From positions 1-64,000 of the forward strand of contig NZ_JAIZAP010000004.1 in the NCBI RefSeq assembly GCF_020404745.1: a stretch of 64,000 nucleotides of DNA, read 5' to 3'. This document shows positions 36,226-44,544 of the stretch, piece after piece (the first letter of the stretch is position 1; the number at the start of each line of letters is the position of its first letter). The notes below the pieces were generated by a model. The model saw only the letters and a list, made by a program, of their open reading frames with translations, was not told the origin of the DNA and made no database searches. The DNA comes from Aquibacillus saliphilus. Its GTDB lineage: Bacteria > Bacillota > Bacilli > Bacillales > Amphibacillaceae. Both the position numbers and the translations under genes were made by a program.

Positions 36226-38829
36226 TTATCCTTTATATGCATTTCTATAAACTTCAGCCAGTTCAGTTACCAAAGGAAGTTTAGGGTTTGCTGTTGTACA
36301 TTGGTCTTCAAATGCTCGGTCGGCTAAATAGTCAACTTTATCTTCAAAAGCTTCTTTACTAACACCGTTTTGTGCAATACTCATTGGGATATTCAGCTCT
36401 TTAGCAAGTTTTATAATTGCTTCTACTAAGCTTTCTACACCCTCTTCTGTAGTTTTTGCAGGTAACCCCAATACTTTTGCAATTTCTGCATAACGTGTAT
36501 CAGCAATAAAGTACTCATACTTAGGGAATGCAGCAAATTTCTTAGGCTTCATTGCATTATAGCGAATTACATGTGGTAGAAGAATTGCATTGGCACGTCC
36601 ATGAGCGATATGGAACTCAGAACCTAATTTATGTGCAAGGCTATGGTTTATCCCTAAGAAAGCATTGGCAAAAGCCATACCTGCAATCGTAGATGCATTA
36701 TGCATTTTTTCGCGAGCTTTTTCATTAGAGCCATCTTTGTAAGCAAGTGGTAAATAGTCAAATACTAACTGAATGGCTTTAATTGCTAAACCATCAGTAT
36801 AATCATTAGCCATATTTGATACATAGGCTTCAATTGCATGAGTTAAAACATCCATTCCAGTATCGGCTGTAACATTTTTTGGTACAGTCATAACGAATTG
36901 CGGATCGATAATTGCAACATCTGGAGTTAACTCATAGTCAGCAAGTGGATACTTAACGTTGTTCTGTTTATCTGTAATAACTGAGAATGATGTTACCTCT
37001 GATCCTGTACCTGATGTTGTTGGAATTGCAACAAACTGTGTTCGTTTTCCTAACTCAGGATACTTGTAAATACGTTTGCGAATATCTAAGAACTTCTGTT
37101 TTATTCCATTAAAGTCAGTTTCTGGATGTTCATGGAATAACCACATTCCCTTAGCGGCATCCATAGCAGATCCTCCACCAAGAGCGATGATAACATCAGG
37201 TTTGAAAGCATCCATTGCTTCTGCCCCACGCATGACGGTTTCTTTAGATGGATCTGGTTCAACGTCTGAGAATATTTCACAATGTACATAATCGGGACGT
37301 TTGCGAAGATTATATAAGACCTTATCTACATAACCCAGTTTAACCATCATAGGATCAGTGACTATAAATGCTTTAGAGATTTTTGGCATTTTAGCAAGAT
37401 ATTGAACAGAGTTTTTCTCAAAATAGATCTTAGATGGAACTTTGAACCATTGCATATTAACATTCCTTTTTGCCATCTTTTTAACATTCATTAAATGAAC
37501 AGCACCAACATTAGTAGAAACTGAGTTACCACCATAGGAACCACACCCGAGCGTTAAAGAAGGCATGTAAGCATTGTAAATATCTCCAATTGCTCCTTGT
37601 GATGATGGTGCATTAATAATTAAACGTCCAGCTTTCATTCTTCTTCCAAACTGATCGATTACTGCTTGGTTTTCTGAATGAATAACTGCAGAGTGGCCAA
37701 GCCCACCAAACTCGAGCATCTCTTCTGAGCGCAGTAACCCTTCTTCAGCGTTATTTACTTTAAAACACGCAAGCACAGGACTTAATTTTTCGCGAGAAAG
37801 CGGATGGTCGGGACCTACCCCAGTTAATTCGGCAATTAGAATCTTTGTATCTTCAGGGACTTTTACGCCAGCCATTTCCGCAATACTAACTGGTTTCATT
37901 CCCACAATAGAGGGGTTTACTGCGCATGTATTTTCATTAATTACTAACTTTTCAACTTTTGCTTTTTCGTCAGCACTTAAAAAGTAGCAATTGTTATCAA
38001 TTAGTTCTTGTTTAACTGTTTGATAAATTTCTTTATCAATAATTACAGCTTGTTCAGAAGCGCAAATCATCCCGTTATCAAATGTTTTAGACAAAATTAA
38101 ATCATTCACTGAGCGTTTGATGTTAGCAGTTTTTTCAAAATAACAAGGTACGTTACCTGGTCCAACACCTAATGCAGGTTTTCCTGAGCTATAGGCGGAT
38201 TTCACCATACCTGCTCCTCCCGTTGCTAAGATTAATGAAACACCATCGTGATTCATTAATGTTTGTGTAGCCTCGAGTGAAGGAGTTTCTATCCACTGGA
38301 CGCAATGCCTCGGAGCTCCTGCTTTTATTGCTGCTTCATATAATACACGAGCTGCAGCAGAGCTACATTTTTGGGCAGAAGGATGAAAAGCAAAGATAAT
38401 CGGATTACCTGTTTTAATTGAAATAATGGTTTTAAACATTGTTGTTGAAGTTGGATTTGTAACAGGTGTAACCCCAGCAACAACACCAATTGGTTCCGCG
38501 ATTTCTATCATTCCGTCCTGTGTATTTTCACTTATTACGCCAATTGTTTTGTCGTATTTTACATTGTGATAGACATATTCTGTTGCGAAAATGTTTTTAA
38601 TGATTTTGTCTTCATAAACACCGCGTTTAGTTTCTTCAATAGCTAATTTAGCTAATTGCATGTGTTGATCTAGTCCGGCTAAAGCCATTTCTTTAACAAT
38701 ATCATCGATTTGTTCTTGATTTAATTTTTTCATTTCTTGTAAAGCAATTTTTGCGTTATCAACTAGCTCATCAATACTCTGGATGACTGTTTTTCCTTGA
38801 TCTGTCCTTTTTTTAACTTTCGTTGTCAT
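36226..38829 (-). CDS. adhE: Bifunctional acetaldehyde-CoA / alcohol dehydrogenase
   Basis: Fermentation enzyme that turns acetyl-CoA into ethanol in two NADH-using steps, usually as spirosomes. From the ATG at 38829 (AGGAGG upstream) it has 867 residues. The N-terminal aldehyde dehydrogenase domain shows the catalytic C256 in FDNGMICASEQ and GVGPGNVP; the iron alcohol dehydrogenase domain (from about 450) shows ALGGGSAMDAAKG, IPTTSGTGSEVT, DTGMDVLTHAIEAYVS and NHSLAHKLG with the metal histidines. An in-frame extension to 38961 overlaps another gene and is rejected. A Rex/Fnr-like site lies upstream, and PflB/PflA elsewhere in the window supply acetyl-CoA. Confidence 0.96.
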   Translation of the reverse strand: MTTKVKKRTDQGKTVIQSIDELVDNAKIALQEMKKLNQEQIDDIVKEMALAGLDQHMQLAKLAIEETKRGVYEDKIIKNIFATEYVYHNVKYDKTIGVISENTQDGMIEIAEPIGVVAGVTPVTNPTSTTMFKTIISIKTGNPIIFAFHPSAQKCSSAAARVLYEAAIKAGAPRHCVQWIETPSLEATQTLMNHDGVSLILATGGAGMVKSAYSSGKPALGVGPGNVPCYFEKTANIKRSVNDLILSKTFDNGMICASEQAVIIDKEIYQTVKQELIDNNCYFLSADEKAKVEKLVINENTCAVNPSIVGMKPVSIAEMAGVKVPEDTKILIAELTGVGPDHPLSREKLSPVLACFKVNNAEEGLLRSEEMLEFGGLGHSAVIHSENQAVIDQFGRRMKAGRLIINAPSSQGAIGDIYNAYMPSLTLGCGSYGGNSVSTNVGAVHLMNVKKMAKRNVNMQWFKVPSKIYFEKNSVQYLAKMPKISKAFIVTDPMMVKLGYVDKVLYNLRKRPDYVHCEIFSDVEPDPSKETVMRGAEAMDAFKPDVIIALGGGSAMDAAKGMWLFHEHPETDFNGIKQKFLDIRKRIYKYPELGKRTQFVAIPTTSGTGSEVTSFSVITDKQNNVKYPLADYELTPDVAIIDPQFVMTVPKNVTADTGMDVLTHAIEAYVSNMANDYTDGLAIKAIQLVFDYLPLAYKDGSNEKAREKMHNASTIAGMAFANAFLGINHSLAHKLGSEFHIAHGRANAILLPHVIRYNAMKPKKFAAFPKYEYFIADTRYAEIAKVLGLPAKTTEEGVESLVEAIIKLAKELNIPMSIAQNGVSKEAFEDKVDYLADRAFEDQCTTANPKLPLVTELAEVYRNAYKG

Positions 38830-38878
38830 GTAAATCCCTCCTAGTTTATTGTGAAGTTCTGAGCATAAAGGTTCAAAT

Positions 38879-39106
38879 TTAAACAATCGATGGATTGCGG
38901 GGGATCTTGGTAAAAGATACATCCTTATACATTCGTGTAGTTGGCTTGATAATAACGACATAATTTCTAGTCCAAATATAATGTGGTATTTCTTTTATAT
39001 CATCAATTAACATTGCTTCAAACACGTCACCAATTTCTTTCTCAAAAGCTTGTTGTGTATAGATATCAGTATCTGTGCCAAAGTTTAACCAATCGTATAA
39101 GATCAT
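38879..39106 (-). CDS. Small protein upstream of adhE, unknown
   Basis: A 75-residue soluble protein reading ILYDWLNFGTDTDIYTQQAF, then GDVFEAMLIDDIKEIPHYIW and a basic end. The ribosome-binding site AAAGGGGTGAG is strong. It ends 49 bases before the adhE start with no terminator between, so both are probably on one transcript behind the Rex/Fnr-like site. It may serve ethanol fermentation or redox control. I do not recognise the family. The antisense frame on the other strand is a shadow. Confidence 0.65.
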   Translation of the reverse strand: MILYDWLNFGTDTDIYTQQAFEKEIGDVFEAMLIDDIKEIPHYIWTRNYVVIIKPTTRMYKDVSFTKIPRNPSIV

Positions 39107-39149
39107 TATTTTCTCACCCCTTTACTCTTTCTAATTTAAGCTTATCAGC

Positions 39150-39163
39150 TGGTAGCGTTTACA
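39150..39163 (-). promoter_or_regulatory. cre-like (CcpA) site upstream of the adhE operon
   Basis: On the minus strand TGTAAACGCTACCA matches the cre consensus TGWNANCGNTNWCA at all fixed positions but one. It lies between the Rex/Fnr-like site and the first gene, a position where CcpA could block transcription in the presence of glucose. Confidence 0.5.
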
Positions 39164-39185
39164 GTTTGCTCTATTTATGACAAGT

Positions 39186-39203
39186 TTGTGAAATGTTTCA
39201 CAT
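39186..39203 (-). promoter_or_regulatory. Rex/Fnr-like operator of the adhE operon
   Basis: TTGTGAAATGTTTCACAT matches the Rex consensus TTGTGAANNNNTTCACAA at all fixed positions except the last. It equally contains TGTGA-N6-TCACA, the Fnr/Crp-type site of Bacillus. Rex would repress adhE while NADH is low; Fnr would activate it without oxygen. The spacing to a promoter is not clear enough to decide. Confidence 0.75.
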
Positions 39204-39276
39204 AAGCTTCTGATAGAAAAATAGTTAACTATTAACGGTATGTAGTATCATGTAATTAAAAAGGGGGATAACATCA

Positions 39277-40305
39277 GTGATTGATTTAAGAAGTGATACA
39301 TTAACAAAACCAACCAGTGCAATGAGGCAAGCAGCATACCAAGCAGAAGTGGGGGATGATGTTTATGGTGAGGATCCTACGGTAAATAATTTAGAAGAAA
39401 CAGCTGCTGAAATGCTAGGGAAAGAAGCGGCACTATTTGTAACCAGTGGTACCCAGGGAAATCAAATAGCTGCGCTTACTCACTGCAGGTCTGGTGATGA
39501 AGTAATACTAGAAGCGAATTCGCATATCTATCTCTATGAAGGTGCAGGTTTTTCGGCATTAGCGGGTGTTCAATCGAGGCCGCTACAAGGGGTCCGAGGA
39601 GCAATGAATCCAGAAGATGTTGAAGCAGCAATTCGACCAGAAGATGTTCACTTTCCAAGAACAAGCCTAATATGTTTGGAGAATACACATAACAAGGCAG
39701 GTGGGGCTATAATTCCATTAAATAATATGAAGGAAATTTACCAAATTGCTAACAAAAACAACATCCCAATCCACCTGGATGGTGCTAGATTGTTTAATGC
39801 TTCGGTCGCTTCCGGAATAGCTTTGAAGGATTATTCGCAGTACACAGACACAGTGCAATTTTGTTTATCAAAAGGGCTAGGCGCACCTGTTGGTTCAATC
39901 ATAGCAGGGACCAATGATTTTATTGAACAAGCAAGAAAATGGAGAAAGCGCTTAGGTGGAGGGCTAAGGCAGGCAGGTGTGATAGCTGCTCCTGGATTAG
40001 TTGCTTTACGCGATAATGTAAGTAGATTAGCTGATGATCATGAGAATGCTAGAATTTTAGCAGAGGGATTAGCGAATAGTAAGGGATTAAAAATTGAAAG
40101 CGAAGTGGAAACGAACATTATCTTGGTCAATGTTAAAGAAGCTGGATTTACATCAGAACAATTTTTAGAAAAATTAAAAGCTGAAGGAGTTTTAGCTGGT
40201 TCCATGGGTCCTAATACGATAAGACTAGTAACAAATTATCACGTATCAAAGGAAGATACAGGTAAAGTAATAACAGCTATTTCCAAGGCTACCAACAATC
40301 AGTGA
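39277..40305 (+). CDS. ltaE: Low-specificity L-threonine aldolase
   Basis: PLP enzyme that splits threonine or allo-threonine into glycine and acetaldehyde. The 342 residues start at GTG after AAGGGGG with the family's MIDLRSDTLTKPT. Further signatures: VGDDVYGEDPTVN, LFVTSGTQGNQ, HLDGARLFNA with the PLP aspartate, and the Schiff-base lysine in FCLSKGLGAPVGS. It is divergent from adhE, and its acetaldehyde product is an AdhE substrate, which may be a coincidence. The promoter probably shares the intergenic region with the Rex/Fnr-like site. Confidence 0.93.
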   Translation: MIDLRSDTLTKPTSAMRQAAYQAEVGDDVYGEDPTVNNLEETAAEMLGKEAALFVTSGTQGNQIAALTHCRSGDEVILEANSHIYLYEGAGFSALAGVQSRPLQGVRGAMNPEDVEAAIRPEDVHFPRTSLICLENTHNKAGGAIIPLNNMKEIYQIANKNNIPIHLDGARLFNASVASGIALKDYSQYTDTVQFCLSKGLGAPVGSIIAGTNDFIEQARKWRKRLGGGLRQAGVIAAPGLVALRDNVSRLADDHENARILAEGLANSKGLKIESEVETNIILVNVKEAGFTSEQFLEKLKAEGVLAGSMGPNTIRLVTNYHVSKEDTGKVITAISKATNNQ

Positions 40306-40482
40306 ATAAAAATAAGGCAGGGAGAGATTTTTTTCTTTGCCTATTTTGTTGTTAACAATAGAAGTTAGTTAATCATCTCTAACATCTCTTTTTCAAAAAC
40401 CTTTCTCTATTGGTCCAGCACCGAAAAGGTAAGTAACTCTTGGAAGATTTCTAAAAGATCTTAAATCCTTTCATCAAGTATA

Positions 40483-40513
40483 AAGTAAAACACACTAGGT
40501 GCGTTTTACTTAT
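40483..40513. terminator. Hairpin between ltaE and the YdaG-like gene
   Basis: Arms AAGTAAAAC / GTTTTACTT around ACACTAGGTGC; no long T run. It may end either of the convergent transcripts. Confidence 0.5.
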
Positions 40514-40567
40514 AAATAAGAAGTGTTCCGTAACAATTGCATTCAGGTAGAGCTTGACTTTAGTAAT

Positions 40568-40990
40568 TTAAAACTCAATTAGTTGGGGTTCATTCGTTTT
40601 ATTATTCATTAAACGTATTTTATTTGGCTTAACTTTTAAGATAGATAAATTAGGGTCATCAACTCCATCAAACCAAGGTTCTAGATCTTCATTCCATAGT
40701 TTCTGTTTAACATCAATCGAGTCAATGATTTCTGCCTTACCTTCTATTTCGAGATAAGAATCTGTTAAGCCTTCATGATTATATCCAATAATAATATGAA
40801 CGTTATTGTTTTTGTTTAGATCATCTACTTTATGTGTTTCATTGTTAGTAGCAGAGTAAAGTGTAAAACTGTCATTAAAAAAAGTCATGTAGCGTGAGAA
40901 TGGTTTATCATTCTTAACTGTTGCAAGCGTGCCAACTTTATTGTTATTCAGAATTTCCTCGGCATTTTTATTAACCTCTGACTGTTGCAT
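40568..40990 (-). CDS. Pyridoxamine 5'-phosphate oxidase-fold protein (YdaG/GS26-like)
   Basis: A 140-residue split-barrel flavin-binding protein. NNKVGTLATVKNDKPFSRYMTFFND is the typical start, followed by LYSATNNETHKVDDL, VHIIIGY, YLEIEGKAEI and WFDGVDDPNLSILKVKP. This pattern is that of general stress protein 26 (YdaG) of B. subtilis. It may use FMN or F420-like cofactors; the substrate is unknown. The ribosome-binding site AGGAGGG is strong. No sigma-B promoter was recognised upstream. Confidence 0.85.
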   Translation of the reverse strand: MQQSEVNKNAEEILNNNKVGTLATVKNDKPFSRYMTFFNDSFTLYSATNNETHKVDDLNKNNNVHIIIGYNHEGLTDSYLEIEGKAEIIDSIDVKQKLWNEDLEPWFDGVDDPNLSILKVKPNKIRLMNNKTNEPQLIEF

Positions 40991-41154
40991 GACAATCCCT
41001 CCTGTATTTTTAAAATGTCTAAGCTTATTATGATGATTAGTAGATAAATTATTCTGCTAAACCATTTGTTTTTCCTTGTGTGATTGCGTATATCGAGTTA
41101 TTGTTTAAGAAGGATGCAGGTTTTCTTTAAAATAAGTCTGAGGAGTTTTTTAGT

Positions 41155-41316
41155 ATGCTTGTTGTTGTAATTATTTGTATTGTAGTTGTTATTCTCGTTT
41201 TAGGTCTATCTCTAATGACTATAAACAAAGGATACAATTATAAACATTCAGTGGATCCACTACCCGGTGAAAAGTTAGAGGATGAGAACGACCAAAATAA
41301 AGAGATACAAAAATAA
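41155..41316 (+). CDS. ytzI: YtzI family small membrane protein
   Basis: A 53-residue protein with one N-terminal membrane helix (VVVIICIVVVILVLGLSL), followed by INKGYNYKHSVDPL and an acidic tail. The KxYxYKHxVDPL segment after one helix is the mark of YtzI proteins. The ribosome-binding site GAGGAG lies nine bases before the ATG, and a good terminator follows. The function is unknown. Confidence 0.75.
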   Translation: MLVVVIICIVVVILVLGLSLMTINKGYNYKHSVDPLPGEKLEDENDQNKEIQK

Positions 41317-41341
41317 AGCATTACAATAGATTGAGTGAAAG

Positions 41342-41382
41342 AGGAAAGCAGAGGTTTTTATAACTTCTGCTTTCCTTTTTTT
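41342..41382 (+). terminator. Terminator of ytzI
   Basis: Arms GGAAAGCAGA / TCTGCTTTCC followed by a run of seven T. Confidence 0.93.
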
Positions 41383-41518
41383 ATTCTTTAAAAGGTTAAT
41401 TGGATAATATAACTCATCACACAATAATAATAATAAATGAATATAATATTATTATATTTTATAAAAGAGGTACAAACTTTTGAGATAACTGATTAATGTG
41501 AAGGGAGAAGAATAATTG

Positions 41519-42067
41519 ATGAAGGATGAAGCATTTCCTTTTATTGAAGAGTTAAAATTTAACAATTTATCTGAGAAAAACATGTCGTTTAATAGAGTTT
41601 TTAAACATATAGAGGATTTTATGCTAATGGATCAAAAGGCGAACTACAGATTAATAGTAGGAACTGATTCTCAAGTTCATAAATCCCATACAATCTTTAT
41701 CACTGGCATAGTAATTCAACGATATAAAAAAGGTGCTTGGGGTTGTATTCTACCTGTGAAATTCGAACGTAAATATTTGAATTTACACGAAAAAATCTCT
41801 ATGGAAACGACCTTAACAGAACAGGTGGCATATCTATTTAATGAAGAAAGAAAAAGTAAGCTAATCGATATTGTCTTACCTCATATCTACCGGGGAAGCT
41901 CTTTTACAATGGAAGGGCATATTGATATAGGATTAGAGAAGAGGTCGTTAACACGTTTTTTAGCTAGTGAAATGATGTTTAGAATTGAATCGGCAGGCCT
42001 TGAACCAGTGGTTAAACCGGATTCATTTGTCTCTTCTTCATATGCCAACAGGTACACGAAATATTAA
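41519..42067 (+). CDS. ykuK: YkuK family ribonuclease H-like protein (DUF458)
   Basis: A 182-residue soluble protein. RLIVGTDSQVHKSHTIFITGIVIQR, NLHEKISMETTLTE, GSSFTMEGHIDIG and the C-terminal SSYANRYTK agree with YkuK as I recall it. The family has an RNase H-like fold; D54 in GTDSQ would be an active-site Asp. The function is not established. I start at the ATG at 41519 (AAGGGAG upstream); the TTG one codon earlier is less likely. Confidence 0.9.
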   Translation: MKDEAFPFIEELKFNNLSEKNMSFNRVFKHIEDFMLMDQKANYRLIVGTDSQVHKSHTIFITGIVIQRYKKGAWGCILPVKFERKYLNLHEKISMETTLTEQVAYLFNEERKSKLIDIVLPHIYRGSSFTMEGHIDIGLEKRSLTRFLASEMMFRIESAGLEPVVKPDSFVSSSYANRYTKY

Positions 42068-42073
42068 AATAAA

Positions 42074-42101
42074 AAGATACGCCTGGAAATCCAAGCGTAC
42101 C
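42074..42101 (-). terminator. Terminator of the iron alcohol dehydrogenase gene
   Basis: Hairpin GTACGCTTGG / CCAGGCGTAT (two mismatches) followed on the minus strand by CTTTTTATTTTA. Confidence 0.75.
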
Positions 42102-42117
42102 TAAAATAAGTGAATTT

Positions 42118-43284
42118 TTATAGTGAAGCGCGAAAAATAGCGGCTGAATCGTCTTTATTCAGCTTTTTGAAATTACCATATTCCGATCTAGCAATTACAG
42201 TTTTTTCTGCCATTATTTCGATACTGTCGTCGGTAATGTCATAATCAGATAGCTTTGAAGGTGCGCCAATGCTATTCCAAAATTTCCTTACTTCTTGAAT
42301 TCCTTCTACTGCAATATCACGGTCAGACTTGCCAGATGGATCAACATCAAAGACGCGCAATGCTAACTGTTTGAAACGTCCAATATTCTCATCCACTACA
42401 TAATCCATCCAATTTGGAAAGATAATTGCAAGTCCTCCACCATGAGGGATATCATGTACAGCTGAAACAGCGTGCTCAAGGTTGTGAGACGCCCAGTCCC
42501 CTTGATAACCCATATTCACCATACCGTTCAATGCCATCGTACCATTGTATAAGATAGTGGCGCGATGTTCATAGCTTTCTAAGTCATTTAGAAGTTTTGG
42601 TGCTGTCTCAATCACGGTACGTAAAATACCTTCAACCATTCTGTCTTGAAGCAACGTATTCGTATCATGATGGAAATAGTGCTCAAGAGCATGAGACATC
42701 ATATCTACCATTCCATAAACAGTTTGGTCTTTTGGAACTGTAAAAGTGTTTACAGGATCTAGGATAGAAAACTTAGGGAAGACGTAAGGGCTACCCCAGC
42801 CGTGCTTTTCATTTGTTTCCCAATTTGTAATAACAGATCCGGCATTCATTTCGGAACCTGTAGCTGCTAGTGTTAAGACAGTTCCAAATGGTAAGGCATC
42901 TTCAACACCAACTTTTTTTGTTACAATATCCCAGATATCTTGATTGGATTTAGCACCAGCGGCTATTGCTTTCGTACAGTCAATCGTACTTCCTCCACCG
43001 ACAGCTAAGATGAAGTCAATTCCTTCAGCTTTGCAAATCTCAATACCCTTTCTAGCAGTTGTAACTCGAGGATTGGGCTCAACCCCTGCTAATTCAAACA
43101 CCTCTGTGCCGATTGTACCTAGAGTTTCTATAACTTGATCGTAAAGGCCACTTCGTTTAATACTGCCTCCACCATAAACGATTAGAACCTTCTTGCCATA
43201 TTTCGGCACTTCTTCTGTTAACTGTTCTACTTGTCCTTTACCAAATATTAGCTTGGTAGGATTATGGTATGTAAAGTTTTTCAT
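42118..43284 (-). CDS. Iron-containing alcohol dehydrogenase (YugJ/BdhA-like)
   Basis: A 388-residue group III alcohol dehydrogenase. It shows the NAD(P) motif [33 protein letters not shown], the metal ligands in [13 protein letters not shown], and the second metal histidines in [22 protein letters not shown]. It resembles NADH/NADPH-dependent butanol dehydrogenases (YugJ, YugK, BdhA). It probably reduces aldehydes, complementing AdhE. It has the ribosome-binding site AGGAGG and its own terminator. Confidence 0.92.
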   Translation of the reverse strand: MKNFTYHNPTKLIFGKGQVEQLTEEVPKYGKKVLIVYGGGSIKRSGLYDQVIETLGTIGTEVFELAGVEPNPRVTTARKGIEICKAEGIDFILAVGGGSTIDCTKAIAAGAKSNQDIWDIVTKKVGVEDALPFGTVLTLAATGSEMNAGSVITNWETNEKHGWGSPYVFPKFSILDPVNTFTVPKDQTVYGMVDMMSHALEHYFHHDTNTLLQDRMVEGILRTVIETAPKLLNDLESYEHRATILYNGTMALNGMVNMGYQGDWASHNLEHAVSAVHDIPHGGGLAIIFPNWMDYVVDENIGRFKQLALRVFDVDPSGKSDRDIAVEGIQEVRKFWNSIGAPSKLSDYDITDDSIEIMAEKTVIARSEYGNFKKLNKDDSAAIFRASL

Positions 43285-43643
43285 TTATTATCAGCCTCCT
43301 TATCTACATAATGCCGAATCACAAAATTATTGTAAAGTAATAGACATCATCATAGTTTAAAGACAATGTCTTTTAATTATTCAAGTAGAATGCAATGTAT
43401 TTCAAAACGCTAAATTATCAATTCTTTGAGTTAAGTAGATGACTTAAGAACTGATTATTTGTCGGCTATTGAAATGAATTACCTGGCCGATTGTTGTAGC
43501 TCTTCTTTTCTAAGAAGTTCAAGCTGGATGAATTGACTTCTATCGCTCTTTTATATATAATTCCTCGTGTTCTAAAAAACTAATGGGTGTAAAAATGACC
43601 CGGTGGTCAAATGTAGTCGGAGTGAGTTTGAAGAGGTGATGAT
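43285..43643. other. Divergent intergenic region before the TetR gene
   Basis: 359 bases with no credible gene. It must hold the promoter of the minus-strand dehydrogenase and that of the TetR gene. The only clear structure is the palindrome at 43596-43609 described separately. Confidence 0.4.
43596..43609 (+). promoter_or_regulatory. Candidate TetR operator
   Basis: TGACCCGGTGGTCA is a palindrome with five-base arms (TGACC / GGTCA), 35 bases before the TetR start. TetR-family repressors often bind such sites to control their own operon. Confidence 0.5.
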
Positions 43644-44519
43644 ATGAAAGACAAACAGGTAGATATTATGAAAACAGCGATGAAATTATATTCGCAAAAA
43701 GGGTATTTTTCCACCTCTATGCAAGAGATAGCAGAGGATTGTGGAATTTCAAAAGGATCTTTGTATAAATACTTTGAGTCAAAAGAAGACTTGCTCGTCA
43801 AAGTATTTGAATACAATCATGACAAAATGGTGCAACAAGCAAAATTTATAAATTCAGATCAGTCACTGTCTCCAAGGGAAAATCTTAAAAAATTAATTGT
43901 AATTGAGTTTGAAGGAATATTAATAAATAAGGATTATTTTAATTTAATTTCGAAATCTTTACCAAAAAATAAACAATTCAAACCATTGATGAAACGTATA
44001 AGAGCTGAGATGCATACTTGGCACAAAGATATATTATTAGATGTGTATGGAGAGAAAATTGAAGCGAATGTTTGGGATATAGTAATTGCGCTACAAGGTA
44101 TTATTAAAGAATTTATCCAGATAAGGATATTAGATGATAAAAAGGTTAAACCAGAATTGATTGCAGACTTTATTGTGTTTAGTATCGATGCTATTGTGGA
44201 TCAACAGTCTAAACCAGAACCTGTATTATCTGCTGACATGATGACAGACTATCAATTAAAAAGAGACCAGGATCCTTTAAGTGTTGAAGATCAGCTAACT
44301 GAATGGTTAAAACAAATCTCAGATAATATAAAAGAAAAAGAAATTGATCAAACGGTAAAAAAAAGCTTGTACGCTGCTGTTGATTTATTGAAAGAGGAAG
44401 TATTAGAAGAGGAGCCAAGGCTATTTTTAATTGAGTCTTTATTAGCATATTTAAAGAATTCCTTAGAAGTAGAATCTCAAATTTCAACGATAAAAAAATT
44501 ATTAAACTTACATCAATGA
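43644..44519 (+). CDS. TetR family repressor of the efflux operon (YcnC-like)
   Basis: A 291-residue regulator, longer than the usual ~200. The N-terminal DNA-binding domain reads SQKGYFSTSMQEIAEDCGISKGSLYKYFESKEDLL, typical TetR. The ligand domain follows; the last ~100 residues add an acidic helical extension (EEVLEEEPRLFLIESLLAYLK). B. subtilis YcnC, next to the exporter YcnB, has similar length and neighbour. Twenty-five bases separate it from the exporter gene. It probably senses an exported drug. Confidence 0.88.
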   Translation: MKDKQVDIMKTAMKLYSQKGYFSTSMQEIAEDCGISKGSLYKYFESKEDLLVKVFEYNHDKMVQQAKFINSDQSLSPRENLKKLIVIEFEGILINKDYFNLISKSLPKNKQFKPLMKRIRAEMHTWHKDILLDVYGEKIEANVWDIVIALQGIIKEFIQIRILDDKKVKPELIADFIVFSIDAIVDQQSKPEPVLSADMMTDYQLKRDQDPLSVEDQLTEWLKQISDNIKEKEIDQTVKKSLYAAVDLLKEEVLEEEPRLFLIESLLAYLKNSLEVESQISTIKKLLNLHQ

Positions 44520-44544
44520 CAGAAAAAAGAGGGGATGAAAATAG

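Noticed and set aside
38830-38961. N-terminal extension of adhE by 44 codons
   Set aside because: It overlaps the upstream small gene, lacks homology to AdhE, and a clear AGGAGG precedes the ATG at 38829.
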